A stretch of 33,796 nucleotides of DNA from NCBI GenBank assembly GCA_016218725.1, contig JACRDB010000167.1, forward strand, positions 1-33,796, given 5' to 3'. Position numbers and translations under genes: made by a program. The notes beneath the pieces were generated by a model. That model did no database searches and was not told where the DNA came from. It saw nothing but the letters and a program-made list of their open reading frames with translations. This document shows positions 7,781-15,387 of the stretch, piece by piece. Each line of letters starts with the position of its first letter. Position 1 is the first letter of the stretch. Source of the stretch: Deltaproteobacteria bacterium. Lineage in GTDB: Bacteria > Myxococcota_A > Polyangia > Polyangiales > Ga0077539.

Positions 7781-9772
7781 TCACCGCGCGCGCAGGTGCG
7801 CCACCAGGGCGTCGATGTCCTCCGCCGTGAGGTGCGCGGTGCGACCATGTCGATCGCCAACGTTGCGCGTCGTGAGAAGCTCCCGCAGCGTAGGGGCGCT
7901 CCCGTCGTGGAGGTAGGGCGCGCTGGACGCGAGACCCACGAGCGCCGGCGTGTCAAACGCGCACCCGCTGCGCGCCCGGCGGGTGCTGTCGGCGTGCGGG
8001 CGATCAGGCCAGGGGCCATCCAGCACACAGGTGCCTACATCGTGGAGGAGCACCGTACCCGCCAGCGAGCGCGAGGGGTTTCCGTCGCCCGAGTCCGTGC
8101 CTCGGGGGCCGGGGTGGCAGCCCGCGCAGCCCACCGACGGGTCCTCGAAGAGGGCGCGACCTCGCGCCGTGAGGCTCGGGTCCACGGGGGGAGCGGGCGG
8201 CGCGGGGATCGCGAGGGTGACGTACTCTTCGAGGCGAACCAGGAGCGGCCCGAGGATCACGTCATCGGGGCGGAAGGTGCCTCCCTGCTCGTCGTTGATG
8301 GTGCGCCAGAAGTCCTGGACGCGCTCGCGGGTGGCCGTGCGCAGGAGGAACCCGTCCACGCCGCCGTGGAGCGAAGGCACGTCCCTGGGCCCCTGAGGGA
8401 GCCGCAGGGTGACCGCCGAGGTGCCCTCGTCCAGGTGGCAGCTCTCGCATGCGATCCAGTGGTTCACGGTAATGGGGAACTGCTGGTATCGGTCGTTGGC
8501 GGTGTGAAAGACCCACTGGCCCTCGCGCAGGGCTGCGGGCATCGGGTCCGTGGCGCGGACGGGCACGGGGCCGCGATCGAGCTCCAGGGCGCCGTCGGGG
8601 CGCACCCTCAGGGCCTGGAGCCACCCGGAGCCGCGGGCCCAGACCCACGCGCGGGTTCCCCCGTCGGTCAGGGCCACACCGTCCAGGAGCGCCCCGAGGT
8701 CCTCCACGAAGCCCCGCTCGTCCCCGGTGGCGCCGTCGAGGCAGAGGGCGTTCTCGCTGTTGTGGCCGACCAGCACGGCGAGGGCGCCGTCCGGCGTGAA
8801 GGCCAGCGCCCGAGCGCCCGAGAGCACGTGCCGGAAGGCACCGTCCACGCCCTGGAGTCGCGCGTCGGTGCTGAGCGTCGGGCGCGCCTCGCCGAGGATG
8901 GCCACCGCGGGGAAGAGCGTGGTCTCGAAACTCAGCGCCGGCGCGGCGGTGTCCGTCGCAAAGAGCGTGTGAGGCACCCAGAGGGCACGGGTGTTGGGCC
9001 TCCACACGGCGTCGAAGGCTCCTCGGGGCGCTCCGTGGGCCAGGGCAGGGTGCCCCCTCGGGGCCACCTCGGGCAGCGCCAGGGAGGCCCTCACCCGCAG
9101 CGGGTCGAGGTCAAGGAGGGTCACCGTCGGGCCTCGGAGCTGGGTGACGGCGAGGGTGCTCCCATCGGCCGAGCGTGCCAGGGCCCTGGGCCCATCGGGT
9201 ACGGGGACGCTGCCGGTCTCCATCAGCGCGGCGTCGACGGAGAGGACTCGCGCCTCGGCCCCACAGGCGACCACGGCCCCTCCCCGGTGGGCGAGGACGC
9301 TCACGGCGCCCGCGCACACCCGGCGGCGCCCGAGCACCCGGCGGTCGCTGACTGCGAAGCGCACGACCTCGCCGGAGCGCTCGCAGGCGACCCACCCGAC
9401 GGCGCCATCAGGGTCGAGGGAGACGGCCCTTGGCGCCACCGTGGGGTCGTAGCGACCGCCCTCCGTGGACGGCGCTCCCAGCACCAACGGGGTTCTCGCC
9501 TCGCGGGCGACCAGGTCCACCACGAGCACCTGGTCCGTGGACGGGTCCGCGGCGAAGGCGAGGCGCCCGTCGGGGGTCACCGCCAGGGCGCCGGGGTGGG
9601 CCGCGGGGGGCGGTGGCTCCGGTCCCGTGTCCGTCCCGGTGTCCATGCGGGTGTCCGCGGCGGCGTCGGTGGACACCTCCGGGCGGGCGTCGGGGGTGCT
9701 CTGCGCTGGCTCCGCGCTACAACCGAGGCCCAGGAGCCCCACGACGAGGCTCGCGCGGTAGGCGTGTGCCAT
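7781..9772 (-). CDS. lipoprotein with beta-propeller and dihaem cytochrome c peroxidase/MauG-like domains
   Basis: 663 residues from an ATG at 9772. The signal peptide ends in the lipobox LGLGC. After a Thr/Asp/Pro linker, residues ~60-400 contain repeated 'ALAVTPDGRLAFAAD' and 'ARALAFTPDGALAVL' strands, the pattern of a YVTN/WD-like propeller. Two haem c motifs follow: C442-ESC-H446 and C549-AGC-H553. The 'FDTPALVGLASSAPYLHDG' segment is the typical C-terminal signature of bacterial cytochrome c peroxidases and MauG-like dihaem enzymes. Two haem sites plus this segment argue for an electron-transfer or peroxidase/oxidative role outside the inner membrane. The propeller-peroxidase arrangement is known in several myxobacterial and other surface proteins. 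Substrate unknown. Confidence 0.88.
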   Translation of the reverse strand: MAHAYRASLVVGLLGLGCSAEPAQSTPDARPEVSTDAAADTRMDTGTDTGPEPPPPAAHPGALAVTPDGRLAFAADPSTDQVLVVDLVAREARTPLVLGAPSTEGGRYDPTVAPRAVSLDPDGAVGWVACERSGEVVRFAVSDRRVLGRRRVCAGAVSVLAHRGGAVVACGAEARVLSVDAALMETGSVPVPDGPRALARSADGSTLAVTQLRGPTVTLLDLDPLRVRASLALPEVAPRGHPALAHGAPRGAFDAVWRPNTRALWVPHTLFATDTAAPALSFETTLFPAVAILGEARPTLSTDARLQGVDGAFRHVLSGARALAFTPDGALAVLVGHNSENALCLDGATGDERGFVEDLGALLDGVALTDGGTRAWVWARGSGWLQALRVRPDGALELDRGPVPVRATDPMPAALREGQWVFHTANDRYQQFPITVNHWIACESCHLDEGTSAVTLRLPQGPRDVPSLHGGVDGFLLRTATRERVQDFWRTINDEQGGTFRPDDVILGPLLVRLEEYVTLAIPAPPAPPVDPSLTARGRALFEDPSVGCAGCHPGPRGTDSGDGNPSRSLAGTVLLHDVGTCVLDGPWPDRPHADSTRRARSGCAFDTPALVGLASSAPYLHDGSAPTLRELLTTRNVGDRHGRTAHLTAEDIDALVAHLRAR

Positions 9773-9827
9773 GGCTTCCGGGAGACTGTACGACCCGGCG
9801 GGCGCGGAGGCTCGCGACGACTGCTCC

Positions 9828-10751
9828 CTACCGGCTGTTCAGGGACCAGTTGTAGGGGTTGAACGCGAGCTGACAGCCCGCCCCCGTGGGGCCGCATGCC
9901 GCCGCGAGTTGCCCGCGCAGGGGCTCCTGGGCGAAGGTGTACAGGAACGAGATCGCCCCGGAGGCCCCGGAGGGCGCGTGCCCCGGCACGGGGCGGGCGA
10001 AGTCGCTCGCGAACCACTCGAAGAGCTGCACCACCGTCACCCGGTGGGCGCCCGCGTCCACGGTGACGTTCCCTGCGCCGTTGACGAAGCGCGTGGCCTG
10101 CTCGTCGAGCTGGCGGTCCACCGCGTGGCTGTCGTAGGCGCCGGCGCGCAGGGGCGGGCACGAGCGCGCCCCACAGTTCAGGGCCATGTGAAACCGCGGG
10201 TCGTGGAAGACGTCCAGGAGCTCCCCGTGCTCGATCTGGTCCAGGGTGAGCTCCCGGCCATCGAGCCTCCAGCGCCGGGCGCGGAAGAAGCCAAAGTCCG
10301 GCGCCAGGTCCTGGACGCTCCGGAGCCCCGCGGGCCCGTCCACGATGCCACGGAGCACCGTGGTGTTGTACGCGTTGAGCCAGAAGGTCCTCCGGGCCGC
10401 CGGGGTGGAGAACTGCGCCGGGGTGCTCCGAGGTCCCACCGAGGCGAGGCTGTCGTGAAAGGTACGCAGCTCCTGGGCGCGCTGCCGCAGGAGGGTGTAA
10501 TTCACGCCACCGGTGCCCACGGAGGCCCGCAGGAGCGCGTCGAGCGGCGCCCAGGAGAAGCCCGCCCCGGCGTCCGTGGAGCCCGCGGCGGGGCGAGCCC
10601 CGGCGTCCGTGGTCTGGTCCGCCGGGGCGGCGACCCCGGCGTCGGCGCGGCGGCGAACGGGCCTGCGGCGGGGCTGCCCCTCGCCGTCGATGCCCTGGGC
10701 CGCGACGGCGAGACCCAGGACCAGGAGGGTCCAGCGAGCGTGTGGTTTCAT
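9828..10751 (-). CDS. exported DUF547 protein
   Basis: 307 residues. The ATG at 10751 has a strong AGGAGG six bases upstream. Residues 1-20 form a signal peptide without a clear lipobox, followed by a basic Arg-rich and Ala/Asp linker. From about residue 80 the sequence carries DUF547 features: 'FWLNAYNTTVLRGI', 'LTLDQIEHGEL', 'DPRFHMALNCGARSCPPLRAGAY' and a C-terminal 'FLYTF' region. DUF547 is a predicted papain-fold-like domain whose conserved Cys and His could be catalytic; the conserved Cys of NCGARSCP is present. The activity is unknown in the family. It is the first gene of the minus-strand trio 10751-5872 and is divergent from the glycosyltransferase operon; the 153-base gap between them should carry both promoters. 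Confidence 0.88.
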   Translation of the reverse strand: MKPHARWTLLVLGLAVAAQGIDGEGQPRRRPVRRRADAGVAAPADQTTDAGARPAAGSTDAGAGFSWAPLDALLRASVGTGGVNYTLLRQRAQELRTFHDSLASVGPRSTPAQFSTPAARRTFWLNAYNTTVLRGIVDGPAGLRSVQDLAPDFGFFRARRWRLDGRELTLDQIEHGELLDVFHDPRFHMALNCGARSCPPLRAGAYDSHAVDRQLDEQATRFVNGAGNVTVDAGAHRVTVVQLFEWFASDFARPVPGHAPSGASGAISFLYTFAQEPLRGQLAAACGPTGAGCQLAFNPYNWSLNSR

Positions 10752-10904
10752 CGAGAGCCTCCTGGCGAGGTGGTCATGGCGCGGTCCCACCTTGGACGCC
10801 GCGACGACCGAGGGAATTCTGCTCACCGTACGTCCCGGCGAGCCCCGGTGGATGCACCACCCCAATGGGGAAACCGTCTCGGCTCCGGCGCGTAGGGTGG
10901 TACC

Positions 10905-11642
10905 GTGAACGCTCCCTGTGCACCCCGACCGTTTGTAATGGACCTCGTCGTGGACGTACTCATCCCCGCCCGGGACGAAGCCGAGACCATCGCCGGGGTG
11001 GTGCGCTCGGTCCCCCGGGGGCTGGTGAGGGAGGTCCTGGTGGTGGACAACGGCAGCGCCGACGGTACGGCCGAGCTCGCCCGGGAGGCCGGGGCCCGGG
11101 TGGTCGGCGCCACCGCGCCGGGGTACGGCAACGCATGCCTGGCTGGTTTGCAGGCCCTCTCCGAGGGCGACGTGGTGGTCTTCCTGGTGGCCGACGGCAG
11201 CGATGACCCGGCGGACCTCCCCGCGGTGCTCGCGCCCATTCTTGAGGGCAGGGCGGACCTGGTGATCGGCAGCCGCACCCGGGGAAGGGTGGAGCCCGGG
11301 GCCATGACCCGCTTCCAGCGCGCCGGGAGCGTCTTCGCCGCGGCCGTGCTCACCGCACGTTACGGCCAGGTCACCACGGACCTCGGACCCTTCCGCGCCA
11401 TCCGACGCGACGCCCTGGAGGCCCTCGGGATGCGAGACCGCACCTACGGCTGGACCATCGAGATGCAGATCAAGGCCGCCCGCAAGGGCCTGCGCGTGGT
11501 GGAGGTGCCCGTCGGGTGGAGGCACCGCCAGGGCGGCTCCCCCAAGGTCGCGGGCACCCTCCGGGGCGCCCTGGGCGCCACTCGAAAGATCCTCTCGTGG
11601 CTCCGAGGTGCCGTCCTGGGCGAGGCCTTCGACCCTCGGTGA
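10905..11642 (+). CDS. family 2 glycosyltransferase (polyprenyl-phosphate sugar transferase-like)
   Basis: 245 residues from a GTG at 10905; an internal ATG at residue 12 (before DLVVDVLIPARDEAE) is an alternative start. The GT-A core is clear: 'VLIPARDEAETI' opens the nucleotide-binding fold, 'VVDNGSADGT' follows, and 'VADGSDDP' stands where the metal-binding Asp motif is expected. 'DLGPFRAIRRDALEAL' and the later 'YGWTIEMQIKAARKG' match the DPM1/GtrB-like group that moves sugars from nucleotide donors to polyprenyl phosphate at the inner face of the membrane. No C-terminal membrane helices are present. Its stop codon overlaps the start of the next gene (GTGA), so the two are translationally coupled. 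It would supply lipid-linked sugar to the membrane transferase downstream. Confidence 0.9.
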   Translation: MNAPCAPRPFVMDLVVDVLIPARDEAETIAGVVRSVPRGLVREVLVVDNGSADGTAELAREAGARVVGATAPGYGNACLAGLQALSEGDVVVFLVADGSDDPADLPAVLAPILEGRADLVIGSRTRGRVEPGAMTRFQRAGSVFAAAVLTARYGQVTTDLGPFRAIRRDALEALGMRDRTYGWTIEMQIKAARKGLRVVEVPVGWRHRQGGSPKVAGTLRGALGATRKILSWLRGAVLGEAFDPR

Positions 11643-13039
11643 AGACCCCCCGCCTCCCTCCCGGCGCCGTGCTCGGCGCGCTCTTCGTCGCGGTGAGCGC
11701 CCTGGCGGGGCTCTCCGCCAGGCAGCCCCCGGGACATAGGGTGGTTCCCTACCTGGTCGTACACGGCGCGCTGGTGCTATTGTGTCTGGGCGCCTGGCTC
11801 CGGGGTCGCTCGCTCCCGGAGGAGGTGCGCGGGCGCTACCTCGGGGCGCTGGTGGTGAGCGGCGTGGTGGCGCGCTGGGTGCTGGTGCCGGTGCCCTCGT
11901 TCACCACCACGGACGTGGAGCGCTACCTCTGGGACGGGGCGGTGGCCCTCGGGGGCTGGGACCCCTACGCTCTGCCGCCCGACTCCGTACCGCTCCTCGG
12001 GCTGCGCGAGCGCTTCCCCTTCCCAAGGGACCACCGCGAGGTGGCGACGTGCTACCCGCCGCTGGCCGTGGGGCTCTTTGCCCTGGCGTCGGCCACCGGG
12101 AGGCACCTGGCGTTCTTCGCGTGGAAGGCCCTGGTGGCCCTGGCCGGGAGCCTCTCGGTGCGCTTCGCCTGGGACGCCCTCCGAGGGACCCCGAGGGCGG
12201 CGGACGTGGTGCTCCTGGCGCTCTCGCCGTTGTTGGTGCTCGAAGCGGGCGTGGGCGGGCACCTGGACGCGTTCTCCTCGCTGGCGGTGGTGGTGGCGCT
12301 CTGGGGGGTTCACCGCGGGCGCTGGAACGTCGCCGCGCTGGCGGCGGGGGCGGCCGGGGCGGTGAAGCTCATCCCGGGCCTGGTGGTGGTGCCCCTGGCG
12401 CTGCGGGCGCCTCGGAAGGTGTGGTTCACCGCGCTGGCCGTCGTGCCCTGGGCGCTCACCATGGGGGCGGCCCAGCTCCTGGGGATGACCCCCCCGGGGT
12501 CGCTCCCGCAGGTGGCGCAGCACTGGTCCTTCGCGGCGCCGTTGTGGAGCGCGCTCTACCAGCGGTATCCCGAGGACGACGAGCGCACGCGGCTGGGCCT
12601 CGCGGTGGCGGGCCTCGTGGGGATCCTGCTGGTGAGCCTCCGGAGGAGTCCCTCGAAGGGCGTGAGGGACGCCTTCGGGGTGGGCCTGGTGGTCAGCCCG
12701 GTGCTCTATCCCTGGTACGGCATGCCGCTGGCCAGCGCGGCGGCCTTTGCGCCCTCGGCGTGGTCCCTCGGGGCCCTGGCGGTGCTGCCCCTGTCCTACG
12801 AGGTGCTGGACGGCTACCAGGCCCGGGGCGTGTGGGAGCCTCACCGCTGGCCGATGCACACCATCACGGCGGTGTTCCTCGCGGGCGTGGCGCTGGACCT
12901 GGCCCGGGCCCTGGTGGGCCTTGCGACCAGGGCTCGCGCGGGGGACAACGGCGCCCATGCGAGAGGCGCTGGTGACGGTGTTCGCGCGGGCTCCGGAGCT
13001 GGGGCGGGTGAAGACCCGGCTGGCCCGCACGGTGGGTGA
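11639..13039 (+). CDS. multi-spanning GT-C mannosyltransferase-like protein (GT87/DUF2029 type)
   Basis: About 466 residues, beginning at a GTG that overlaps the previous stop codon by four bases. It has roughly ten or more membrane segments. Early in the protein 'TTTDVERYLWDGAVALGGWDPYALPPD' resembles the first-loop Asp/WDG...PY motif of polyprenol-phosphate-dependent GT-C enzymes. 'CYPPLAVGLFALA', 'GGHLDAFSSLAVVVALW' and 'AVKLIPGLVVVPLAL' are further landmarks of DUF2029 proteins. Likely role: transfer of a sugar from polyprenyl phosphate to an envelope glycan or lipid on the outer face of the inner membrane. Its C-terminus is Gly/Ala-rich and runs 83 bases into the next gene, a long overlap for such a pair. 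Confidence 0.85.
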   Translation: MKTPRLPPGAVLGALFVAVSALAGLSARQPPGHRVVPYLVVHGALVLLCLGAWLRGRSLPEEVRGRYLGALVVSGVVARWVLVPVPSFTTTDVERYLWDGAVALGGWDPYALPPDSVPLLGLRERFPFPRDHREVATCYPPLAVGLFALASATGRHLAFFAWKALVALAGSLSVRFAWDALRGTPRAADVVLLALSPLLVLEAGVGGHLDAFSSLAVVVALWGVHRGRWNVAALAAGAAGAVKLIPGLVVVPLALRAPRKVWFTALAVVPWALTMGAAQLLGMTPPGSLPQVAQHWSFAAPLWSALYQRYPEDDERTRLGLAVAGLVGILLVSLRRSPSKGVRDAFGVGLVVSPVLYPWYGMPLASAAAFAPSAWSLGALAVLPLSYEVLDGYQARGVWEPHRWPMHTITAVFLAGVALDLARALVGLATRARAGDNGAHARGAGDGVRAGSGAGAGEDPAGPHGG

Positions 13040-13574
13040 CCCCAGGGCTCTTTGCCTCTACCAATGGCTCGGCGAGCGCGTGGTGCGGGGCCTCCTCGCC
13101 GAGCCCCGAGGCTACGACGTCCAGGTGGCCTGCACCCCCGACGGGGCCGTGGAGGCCGTGAGGCGCTGGCTCCCGCACACCGACGGGCTCTTCCCCCAGG
13201 GCGACGGGGACCTCGGGGCGCGCATGGAGCATGCGGTCCGGCGGAGCTTCTCCCTCGGGTATCGGGCCTCGGTGCTGGTGGGCACGGACTGCGCGGCGGT
13301 GGACCACGGGCGCGTGACGGAGGCCCTGGCGGCGCTCCGGGACCACGACGCGGTGCTGGGCCCGGCCCGGGACGGGGGCTACTACCTCCTCGGGCTCTCC
13401 CGGCCGCTGGCGGTGTTCCAGGGGCCCGCGTGGAGCAGCGCCGCCGTGGCCGAGGACACCCGCGCGCTCTTGAGGTGCGCGGGCGCTCGCTGGGCGGAGC
13501 TCGCCACGGAGACCGACGTGGACACCGAGGCGGACCTGGAGGGCCTCAGGGCTCTGGCGGATTTCCCTCGGTGA
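12957..13574 (+). CDS. TIGR04282-like glycosyltransferase / DUF2064 nucleotidyltransferase-fold protein
   Basis: 205 residues, with the ATG at 12957 lying inside the 3' end of the previous gene. The start 'LVTVFARAPELGRVKTRLA' is the family's hallmark nucleotide-binding loop (cf. CofC/MobA-like fold). 'VGTDCAAVD' and 'LGPARDGGYYLLGL' are the other conserved blocks. Relatives are annotated as arsenosugar-type glycosyltransferases because some neighbours make such sugars, but nothing else here points to arsenic. With the two previous genes it forms a three-gene operon for a small glycolipid or glycan. Its last 29 bases overlap the convergent selenoprotein candidate, which may matter for antisense effects. 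Confidence 0.85.
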   Translation: MREALVTVFARAPELGRVKTRLARTVGDPRALCLYQWLGERVVRGLLAEPRGYDVQVACTPDGAVEAVRRWLPHTDGLFPQGDGDLGARMEHAVRRSFSLGYRASVLVGTDCAAVDHGRVTEALAALRDHDAVLGPARDGGYYLLGLSRPLAVFQGPAWSSAAVAEDTRALLRCAGARWAELATETDVDTEADLEGLRALADFPR

Positions 13575-14163
13575 GGCCGCCCTTCGGGGCTCTCACGGGG
13601 AGCGCGCAGGCGGCGCCTTCGCTGAAGCCCTCGGGCTTGACGTCAAAGACCCGGTTGAAGCGTCCCCGGTAGTTCTCCCACGCGATGGCCGAGGCCAGCT
13701 CCACGAGCTGGGCGGGTGAGAACACTGTTTGGAGCTCGTCAAAGAGGCTCTGGGGGATGGTGACGGGGGTGGCGCTCATGGCGTCCGCGAGGCGCAGGGC
13801 GAGGCGCTCCTCGCGGGTGAAATGTTCACTCGTGGCGTAGTCCTGGAGGTGCAGGATCTTCTCGGCGCTCACCCCGTCCTGTCTGCCGACCGCAGACCCG
13901 ATGTCCACTCAGAACGGGCACCCGGTGAGCGTCGCCGCGCGGATCCCCGCGAGGGTCTTGAGCGCCTTGGGCAGGGCCCTGGCCCGCTCTTGAAAGAGCT
14001 CCATGGCCCCGACCCCCTGGAGCACGGGAGGGTCCAGCGCCGCGAGCTGCACCGGCACCACCACCCTCCCCACCTTCCGCCGGGTGAACCAGTACGCGAT
14101 ACGTACCAGCAGCCCCTTTGGAGGTGCCCCAGGGATCCGCGCACCAGGTGCCGTGTCGCTCAT
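13546..14163 (-). CDS. AhpD/carboxymuconolactone decarboxylase-like selenoprotein (in-frame TGA = Sec85)
   Basis: 205 residues if TGA at 13911-13909 is read as selenocysteine. The ATG at 14163 has AGGGAAG about six bases upstream; a GTG at 14181 is the other option. Before the TGA lies 'ALKTLAGIRAATLTGCPF', after it 'VDIGSAVGRQDGVSAEKIL' and later 'QLVELASAIAWENYRGRFNRVF'. Related CMD-family proteins carry GCPFC-x-DIGSA at this place, so the TGA replaces the second Cys of a CxxC redox pair, giving C82-P-F-U85. Both halves are in one frame and well conserved, which argues against decay. A SECIS-like hairpin follows (separate entry). Probable role: peroxidase or thiol-disulfide redox chemistry. 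Automated calling would split this gene in two or call a pseudogene. The Sec machinery (selA, selB, selC) is not in this window. Confidence 0.85.
13881..13911 (-). promoter_or_regulatory. bacterial SECIS-like hairpin after the in-frame TGA
   Basis: On the minus strand the TGA (13911-13909) is followed by an 11-base spacer, then GTCTGC (13897-13892), a 5-base loop GGTCG, and GCAGAC (13886-13881): a perfect 6-bp stem. The loop begins 17 bases after the TGA. In E. coli fdhF the SelB-binding hairpin has a GGUC loop 18 bases after its UGA, so both loop sequence and spacing match the known rule. The hairpin lies within coding sequence, as bacterial SECIS elements do. Confidence 0.82.
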
Positions 14164-14190
14164 GGGGAACTTCCCTACCACGGATCGCTT

Positions 14191-14207
14191 GTAGGTGCGA
14201 CGCCTAC
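14191..14207 (+). promoter_or_regulatory. GTAGG/CCTAC inverted repeat in divergent intergenic region
   Basis: A 5-bp inverted repeat with a 7-base centre (TGCGACG) lies 28 bases upstream of the selenoprotein ATG and 109 bases upstream of the peptidase ATG. It could be an operator or a leader hairpin for either gene. The evidence is symmetry only. Confidence 0.3.
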
Positions 14208-14315
14208 CGGCCAGGGGGCGCCCATGGACACTGCCGTGACCAGCGTGGAACTGCTGGAAACTCCTGGTGTTTTCACGGCTCCGGGGAGGCGCCTGGATTG
14301 CATGGTCGGTGGGGC

Positions 14316-15356
14316 ATGCGCGCGCGTGGAGAGTGGCTACGTTGGTGGGTTGCGGTAGGGCTGGGCGTCGGGCTGTCGGGCTGTGCGGCGGACGACCTGG
14401 CGGTGGAGTCGGACGACTGGGACCCGGACCCCAACGAGGAGTCCTCGGCGGTGGACGGGATCGCGGTGTCCGGGCGCTGGCTGCCGTCGAGCACGGTGCT
14501 GGCGGCGGGGGACCGTCAGCGGGTGAGCTACGACGACGCGCCGTCGTGGTCGGGGGGGCGCAACTGCGGCGGGGGCTTGAGCGCCGGGGCGAGGGAGCTC
14601 GGGGACTACCTGCGCCGGAACTTCCGGTCCGTGTCCTCAGTGGAGGGCTACGCGTGCAGGCCCAACACGGCGAACACGTCCAAGCTGTCGGTGCACGGTA
14701 CGGGGCGCGCGCTGGACGTGTTCGTTCCGACGTCCCGGGGTGACGCGGACAACACCGCGGGGGACCCGGTGGCGGCGTGGCTGATCGCCAACGCGGAGTC
14801 CATCGGTGTACAGTTCATCGTGTGGGACCGCTCGAGCTGGAGCGGCAGCCGCGGGGCGGGGGCCAAGCTCCGGGTGTACACCGGGCCGCACCCCCACCAC
14901 GACCACCTCCACGTCGAGCTCACCATCGAGGGCGCCGCGCGGCGCACGCTCTGGTTCCGGGACCGCACGGCGACGCCAGCGCCGACGCCCACGCCCACGC
15001 CGACGCCCACGCCGCCGGTGACGCCACCCACGCCTACGCCCACGCCCACGCCCACCCCTACGCCTACGCCCACGCCACCGGTGACACCGCCCACGCCCAC
15101 CCCCTCGCCTACGCCCGTGCCGCCGACGGCGCCGGAGCGGGCGGTGCTGCGGGTGAACGCGGGGGGGCTCAACCTCCGGAGCGGGCCGAGCACGGGCTAC
15201 CGGGTGCTGACGGCGATGCCCTGCGGGGCCGAGGTGTTTGTGGGCACCGGGCGCTCGTCGAGCTGGGTGAACGTGAGCTACGGGGGCCTCTGGGGCTGGG
15301 CCTCGTCGAGCTACCTGGCGACGCCCGCGGACTTCGACCCGGGCGTCTGTCGGTAG
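14316..15356 (+). CDS. M15-like zinc peptidase lipoprotein with Thr-Pro linker and SH3b domain
   Basis: 346 residues from an ATG at 14316. The signal peptide ends in LSGC. Residues ~45-215 hold a LAS-type metallopeptidase-like domain: 'SVHGTGRALDVF' supplies H127 and D134, and 'HPHHDHLHVEL' supplies the H197-x-H199 pair, the usual zinc ligands of D,D-carboxypeptidases and related murein peptidases. A ~50-residue (TP)n linker with two PVTPP breaks follows (bases 14972-15128). The last ~65 residues form a bacterial SH3 domain ('LNLRSGPSTGYRVL...', 'WVNVSYGGLWGWASSSYL'), which in this setting binds cell-wall peptides. Probable role: peptidoglycan cleavage at the outer membrane or outside the cell, for remodelling or predation. 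It ends at a strong bidirectional terminator. Confidence 0.85.
   Translation: MRARGEWLRWWVAVGLGVGLSGCAADDLAVESDDWDPDPNEESSAVDGIAVSGRWLPSSTVLAAGDRQRVSYDDAPSWSGGRNCGGGLSAGARELGDYLRRNFRSVSSVEGYACRPNTANTSKLSVHGTGRALDVFVPTSRGDADNTAGDPVAAWLIANAESIGVQFIVWDRSSWSGSRGAGAKLRVYTGPHPHHDHLHVELTIEGAARRTLWFRDRTATPAPTPTPTPTPTPPVTPPTPTPTPTPTPTPTPTPPVTPPTPTPSPTPVPPTAPERAVLRVNAGGLNLRSGPSTGYRVLTAMPCGAEVFVGTGRSSSWVNVSYGGLWGWASSSYLATPADFDPGVCR
14972..15128 (+). repeat. Thr-Pro codon repeat (interdomain linker)
   Basis: A run of ACGCCC/ACGCCG-type hexamers encodes alternating Thr and Pro, interrupted twice by a PPVTPP unit. It joins the peptidase and SH3 domains of the 14316-15356 gene. Such runs change length easily, so it may vary between strains. 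Confidence 0.85.
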
Positions 15357-15364
15357 CGGTGCGA

Positions 15365-15387
15365 TCGTAGGGGAGCTTCCCCTACGA
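15365..15387. terminator. bidirectional terminator hairpin between convergent genes
   Basis: TCGTAGGGGA and TCCCCTACGA form a perfect 10-bp stem with a 3-base GCT loop. It starts nine bases after the peptidase stop codon and contains the stop codon of the convergent TonB-dependent receptor gene (15382-15384). Short A/T runs are absent, but position and stem strength support termination in both directions. Confidence 0.7.

Noticed and set aside
7277..9862. 861-codon plus-strand open frame
   Set aside because: It lies antisense to the peroxidase-like and esterase genes, whose haem and SGNH motifs are clear. The composition is that of a shadow frame.
13546..14163. Pseudogene with a nonsense mutation
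   Set aside because: The only interruption is a TGA exactly at a redox Cys position, both halves are conserved, and a SECIS-like hairpin follows. Not fully excluded without the rest of the genome.
14224..14358. 44-residue open frame before the peptidase gene
   Set aside because: No clear ribosome binding site, no homology that I recognise, and it overlaps the peptidase start.
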